The notes below the pieces were generated by a model. The model made no database searches. It saw only the letters and a list, made by a program, of their open reading frames with translations, and was not told the DNA's origin. Below, one piece after another: positions 7,127 through 9,914 of a stretch of DNA of 9,914 bases. The stretch covers positions 1 through 9,914 of the forward strand of contig CALFYH010000428.1 in NCBI GenBank assembly GCA_937952155.1, read 5' to 3'. Position 1 is the stretch's first letter; every line of letters starts with the position of its first letter. Origin of the DNA: an uncultured Saprospiraceae bacterium (GTDB lineage: Bacteria > Bacteroidota > Bacteroidia > Chitinophagales > Saprospiraceae). Position numbers and translations under genes: made by a program.

Positions 7127-8344
7127 ATGAACAAAAAGAAAATATTCAATGATCCTATTTATGGTTTGATCAGATTTCCCTTTGATGTTATCTATGAGAT
7201 CACCGATCACCCGTATTTTCAGCGATTGCGCAGAATTTCACAGCAGGCATTATCACATTTGGTATATCCTGGTGCATTACATACCCGATTTCAACATGCA
7301 TTAGGCGCTACACATTTGATGTGCAAAGCCATTGATACCTTAAAATCAAAAGGCATACTAATTTCAGATGAAGAATTCGAAGCAGTATGTATAGCCATTT
7401 TGCTACATGATGTGGGACATGGACCATTTTCACATGCCCTTGAGCACACGATTGCCGATGTCCACCATGAGCATATCTCCTTGGTCATCATGAAAAAAAT
7501 AGCCGCAGAACTGGGTAGAGATTTTAGTCTTGCTTTTGATATATTTACAGGAAAATATCACCGACCTTTTTTGCATCAATTGGTATCGGGACACGTCGAT
7601 GTAGATAGAATGGATTATCTTACTAGGGATAGTTTTTTTTCGGGAGTAGCAGAAGGCATTATTGGTTATGACCGGATTATTACCATGATGAATGTCGTGG
7701 ACGACCACTTGGTGATAGAAGAAAAGGGCATTTATTCGATAGAAAAATTTTTGATGGCCAGAAGGCTGATGTATTGGCAAGTGTATCTGCACAAGACTGT
7801 AATTTCTGCAGAGATCATGCTGATAGCCGTACTAAAAAGAGCGAGACACCTTACGCTTTCAGGTATCCAAATTCCTTCTTCACCAGAGTTAAATTACTTT
7901 TTGGGCTTGCAAGATGAAGGCATAAATTACTTGGAAGATCCAGCGTTTCTACAGAATTTTGTACGTTTAGATGACATAGACATCTTGTGGTTGATGAAAA
8001 AATCCGTTGATCATGAAGACCAAATATTTTCAGCATTGTGCAAAAATTTATTGGATAGAAAGCTATTGAAGGTTAAGATAAAAAATGAAGAATCTTATGC
8101 AGACTTCTCATCGCTTAGGACACAATTTCAAGAAAAATACCATCTAAATGATGAAGAAACCAAACTATTCTTTACAGAAAAAAAAGAAGTGATTTATCCT
8201 TATGACTTGAAATCTGATGAGCTCAAAATTTTACTAAAATCCGGTAAAATAAGCCCATATAGCGCATTAAATCCATATCTCAACAAATCGCCTGAAGAGC
8301 GGACTTTTTTATTCTACCAAAGAGGAAACAATATGAAGGCATAA
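7127..8344 (+). CDS. SAMHD1-like HD-domain nucleotide phosphohydrolase
   Basis: A 405-residue HD-superfamily protein. The full metal-binding set is visible: H57 in TRFQHALG, H94-D95 in LLHDVGHGPFSH, and D160 in HVDVDRMDYLTRD. These line up with the H, HD and D ligands of SAMHD1 and bacterial dNTP triphosphohydrolases; the surrounding FQHALG and HDVGHGPFSH strings are hallmarks of this branch. The C-terminal 200 residues are mostly helical and charged and lack motifs I recognise. Related enzymes hydrolyse dNTPs or other nucleotides in the cytoplasm. The true substrate here is unknown, and (p)ppGpp or cyclic nucleotides cannot be excluded. The start (MNKKKIFNDPIYG) is chosen because the family begins with a similar short strand close to the N-terminus. 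It is divergent from porX across 74 bp, so the two may share control. polA follows 118 bp downstream with its own candidate promoter. Confidence 0.88.
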   Translation: MNKKKIFNDPIYGLIRFPFDVIYEITDHPYFQRLRRISQQALSHLVYPGALHTRFQHALGATHLMCKAIDTLKSKGILISDEEFEAVCIAILLHDVGHGPFSHALEHTIADVHHEHISLVIMKKIAAELGRDFSLAFDIFTGKYHRPFLHQLVSGHVDVDRMDYLTRDSFFSGVAEGIIGYDRIITMMNVVDDHLVIEEKGIYSIEKFLMARRLMYWQVYLHKTVISAEIMLIAVLKRARHLTLSGIQIPSSPELNYFLGLQDEGINYLEDPAFLQNFVRLDDIDILWLMKKSVDHEDQIFSALCKNLLDRKLLKVKIKNEESYADFSSLRTQFQEKYHLNDEETKLFFTEKKEVIYPYDLKSDELKILLKSGKISPYSALNPYLNKSPEERTFLFYQRGNNMKA

Positions 8345-8366
8345 AATTTTCGATCAATACCTTCAT

Positions 8367-8389
8367 GGCAAATTAAGCTCGAATTTGTC
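8367..8389 (+). terminator. Weak hairpin after the HD hydrolase gene
   Basis: GGCAAATT (8367-8374) pairs with AATTTGTC (8382-8389) across a 7-nt loop, with one G-U wobble. It lies 22 bp after the stop codon and before the polA promoter candidate, where a terminator would be expected. The stem is AT-rich and a U tract does not follow directly, so it is weak evidence. Confidence 0.3.
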
Positions 8390-8428
8390 TCGTATTTTGC
8401 CAACACTTCTGATTTCACTTTTTATTCA

Positions 8429-8436
8429 TACCTTTG
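8429..8436 (+). promoter_or_regulatory. Candidate -7 promoter element for polA
   Basis: TACCTTTG is an exact TAnnTTTG match, the same octamer found upstream of the tolC-like gene. It predicts transcription from about 8440 and a leader of about 23 nt. An AGGA at 8451-8454, 8 nt before the ATG, may act as a weak ribosome-binding site. Confidence 0.5.
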
Positions 8437-8462
8437 TCCAGTATCAAATCAGGATTAACATC

Positions 8463-9914
8463 ATGGAGGACAAACGCCTTTTTCTGCTCGATGGCCATGC
8501 ACTTGTATATCGTGCACACTTTGCATTCATCACACGGCCACTCATCAATTCCAAAGGACTGAATACTTCGGCGATCACGGGATTTGTACGTACATTGTGG
8601 GATCTCATGACCAATCAGAAACCGACACATATCGCAGTGGCATTTGATCCCAAAGGTGGCACATTCAGACACGAATATTATCCTCAATACAAGGCCAATC
8701 GAGACGCACAACCGGAAGATATCACAATTGCTATGCAATACATACCTTCTATTATTGAAGCGTTCAATATACCAGTGGTGATGGTTAAGAATTATGAAGC
8801 AGATGATGTCATCGGTACACTCGCCAAACAAGCAGAAAAGGAAGGATATACTGTCTATATGGTGACACCAGACAAAGATTATGCACAATTAGTCTCACCC
8901 AATATCTATATGTATAAGCCTGGCAGACAAGGTAATGAAGTAGAAGTTTTGGGTGAAAAAGAAATTCTGGCTAATTGGGAAATAGATCGGGTAGAACAAG
9001 TCATTGATGTGTTGGGATTGCAAGGAGATAGTGTGGATAATATTCCTGGTGTACCAGGTATTGGTCCCAAAACTGCCGTCACCTTACTCAAAGAATTCGG
9101 ATCCGTAGAAAATATCATAGCCAATGCGGATAAACTCAAAGGTAAACAAAAAGAAAATGTCATAAACTTTGCTGACCAGGCTTTATTGTCGAAGCGATTG
9201 GCAACCATCGATATCAATTCGCCAATACAATTTGACGCTGAGAAGTTTAATCTCGATCCGATGAATAAGGAAAAACTTAAGGAAATCTTTCTTGAGCTTG
9301 AATTCAGGACATTGGCACAGCAAATTCTGGGTAATGAGGTAGTCGGAAATCCAAAAAGTGGACAAGGCGTACAACAATCATTATTCGGTAATGACGCACC
9401 AGCTCCAGCGCCTGCACCAGAAAAACCGGATTATGAGATAGCAAAAAGAAATATCGAGAATACGCCACATACTTATCATTTGATACAAACCGATGACGAA
9501 ATATTAAACCTTGTCGCTAAACTTAATACTTGTAAGGAAATAAGTTTTGATACAGAAACCACGGGTATCGATGCACATCAGGCAGAGCTTGTAGGACTTT
9601 CTTTTTCGACTAAGCCTGGCGAAGCTTATTATATCCCATTACCAGCAGACCAGACTGAATGCAAACGAAAACTCGAATATTTTCGCCCTGTATTAGAAAG
9701 TGCCACCATAGGCAAAATAGGACAAAATATCAAATATGATATGACTATGATGAAGTGGTACGGCATCGAATTACAAGGCTTTCTTTATGACACGATGATC
9801 ACCCATTATCTGTGCGAGCCTGATCTGAGACATAAATTGGATTATTTGACTGAGTCATATCTGGATTATAAAATGGTACCTATCGAAGATCTCATAGGCA
9901 AAGGTGGCAAAAAT
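8463..9914 (+). CDS. polA: DNA polymerase I, N-terminal part (3' end beyond window)
   Basis: The frame is open from the ATG at 8463 to the last base, 484 codons; full-length Pol I is about 900-950 residues, so the polymerase domain is missing. Residues 1-290 are the 5' nuclease domain: LLDGHALVYRA at the start, the acidic EADD (112-115) and TPDKD (135-139) motifs, GLQGDSVDNIPG (185-196), and the helix-hairpin-helix GVPGIGPKTA. A proline/alanine-rich linker (about 300-322) follows. The 3'-5' proofreading domain starts near 335. Its Exo I residues D363 and E365 (FDTETTG) and Exo II residues N422 and D426 (GQNIKYD) are intact, so proofreading is probably functional, unlike Pol I of some other phyla; the Exo III aspartate would lie just past the edge. 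The enzyme removes RNA primers and fills gaps during lagging-strand synthesis and repair. The linker contains QQSLF, a possible sliding-clamp motif. Confidence 0.95.
   Translation, partial: MEDKRLFLLDGHALVYRAHFAFITRPLINSKGLNTSAITGFVRTLWDLMTNQKPTHIAVAFDPKGGTFRHEYYPQYKANRDAQPEDITIAMQYIPSIIEAFNIPVVMVKNYEADDVIGTLAKQAEKEGYTVYMVTPDKDYAQLVSPNIYMYKPGRQGNEVEVLGEKEILANWEIDRVEQVIDVLGLQGDSVDNIPGVPGIGPKTAVTLLKEFGSVENIIANADKLKGKQKENVINFADQALLSKRLATIDINSPIQFDAEKFNLDPMNKEKLKEIFLELEFRTLAQQILGNEVVGNPKSGQGVQQSLFGNDAPAPAPAPEKPDYEIAKRNIENTPHTYHLIQTDDEILNLVAKLNTCKEISFDTETTGIDAHQAELVGLSFSTKPGEAYYIPLPADQTECKRKLEYFRPVLESATIGKIGQNIKYDMTMMKWYGIELQGFLYDTMITHYLCEPDLRHKLDYLTESYLDYKMVPIEDLIGKGGKN

Noticed and set aside
6717..7130. 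137-codon plus-strand frame opposite the PorX receiver domain
   Set aside because: The minus strand encodes a complete receiver domain with all key residues; this frame has no recognisable features.
8415..8888. 157-codon minus-strand frame opposite the start of polA
   Set aside because: It overlaps the well-supported polA 5' nuclease domain and has cysteine/histidine-rich, low-quality content typical of antisense frames.

Overview
The window is about 9.9 kb of AT-rich chromosome from a member of the Bacteroidota. The main reasons are an intact PorX (response regulator fused to a PglZ domain, a regulator of the Bacteroidota-specific type IX secretion system), several matches to the Bacteroidota -7 promoter element TAnnTTTG upstream of genes, A-rich rather than Shine-Dalgarno-like leaders, and signal peptides whose predicted cleavage leaves glutamine as the first mature residue. 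The genus cannot be read from the sequence. A class such as Saprospiria, Chitinophagia or Sphingobacteriia is a guess.

Layout from left to right: (1) the 5' two thirds of a TolC-family outer-membrane efflux gene on the minus strand, running off the left edge; (2) a 315-bp AT-rich divergent intergenic region; (3) a plus-strand pair 10 bp apart, an exported M48-type metalloprotease with TPRs and a BamE/SmpA-like C-terminus, followed by an exported protein with a FecR-like N-terminal region, six tandem copies of an 11-residue WGAEKTES repeat, a fibronectin-III-like region and a TPR-like tail; (4) convergent to these, a DadA-type FAD-dependent D-amino-acid dehydrogenase on the minus strand; (5) porX upstream of it on the same strand; (6) divergent from porX, an SAMHD1-like HD-domain nucleotide phosphohydrolase on the plus strand; (7) polA (DNA polymerase I), its first 484 codons running off the right edge with 5'-nuclease and proofreading domains.

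TolC, PorX, DadA, HD hydrolase and Pol I are ordinary chromosomal genes with their key residues intact where visible. The least described part is the two-gene M48/repeat-protein unit. Both products appear exported, both carry TPR-like helices, and they are almost certainly co-transcribed. The WGAEKTES repeats are nearly identical in protein but use alternating synonymous codons in successive copies, which suggests selection on the peptide. I found no RNA genes, CRISPR arrays, insertion sequences or prophage genes. No previously undescribed defence or mobile system is evident; the envelope protease/repeat pair is the best candidate for something new.
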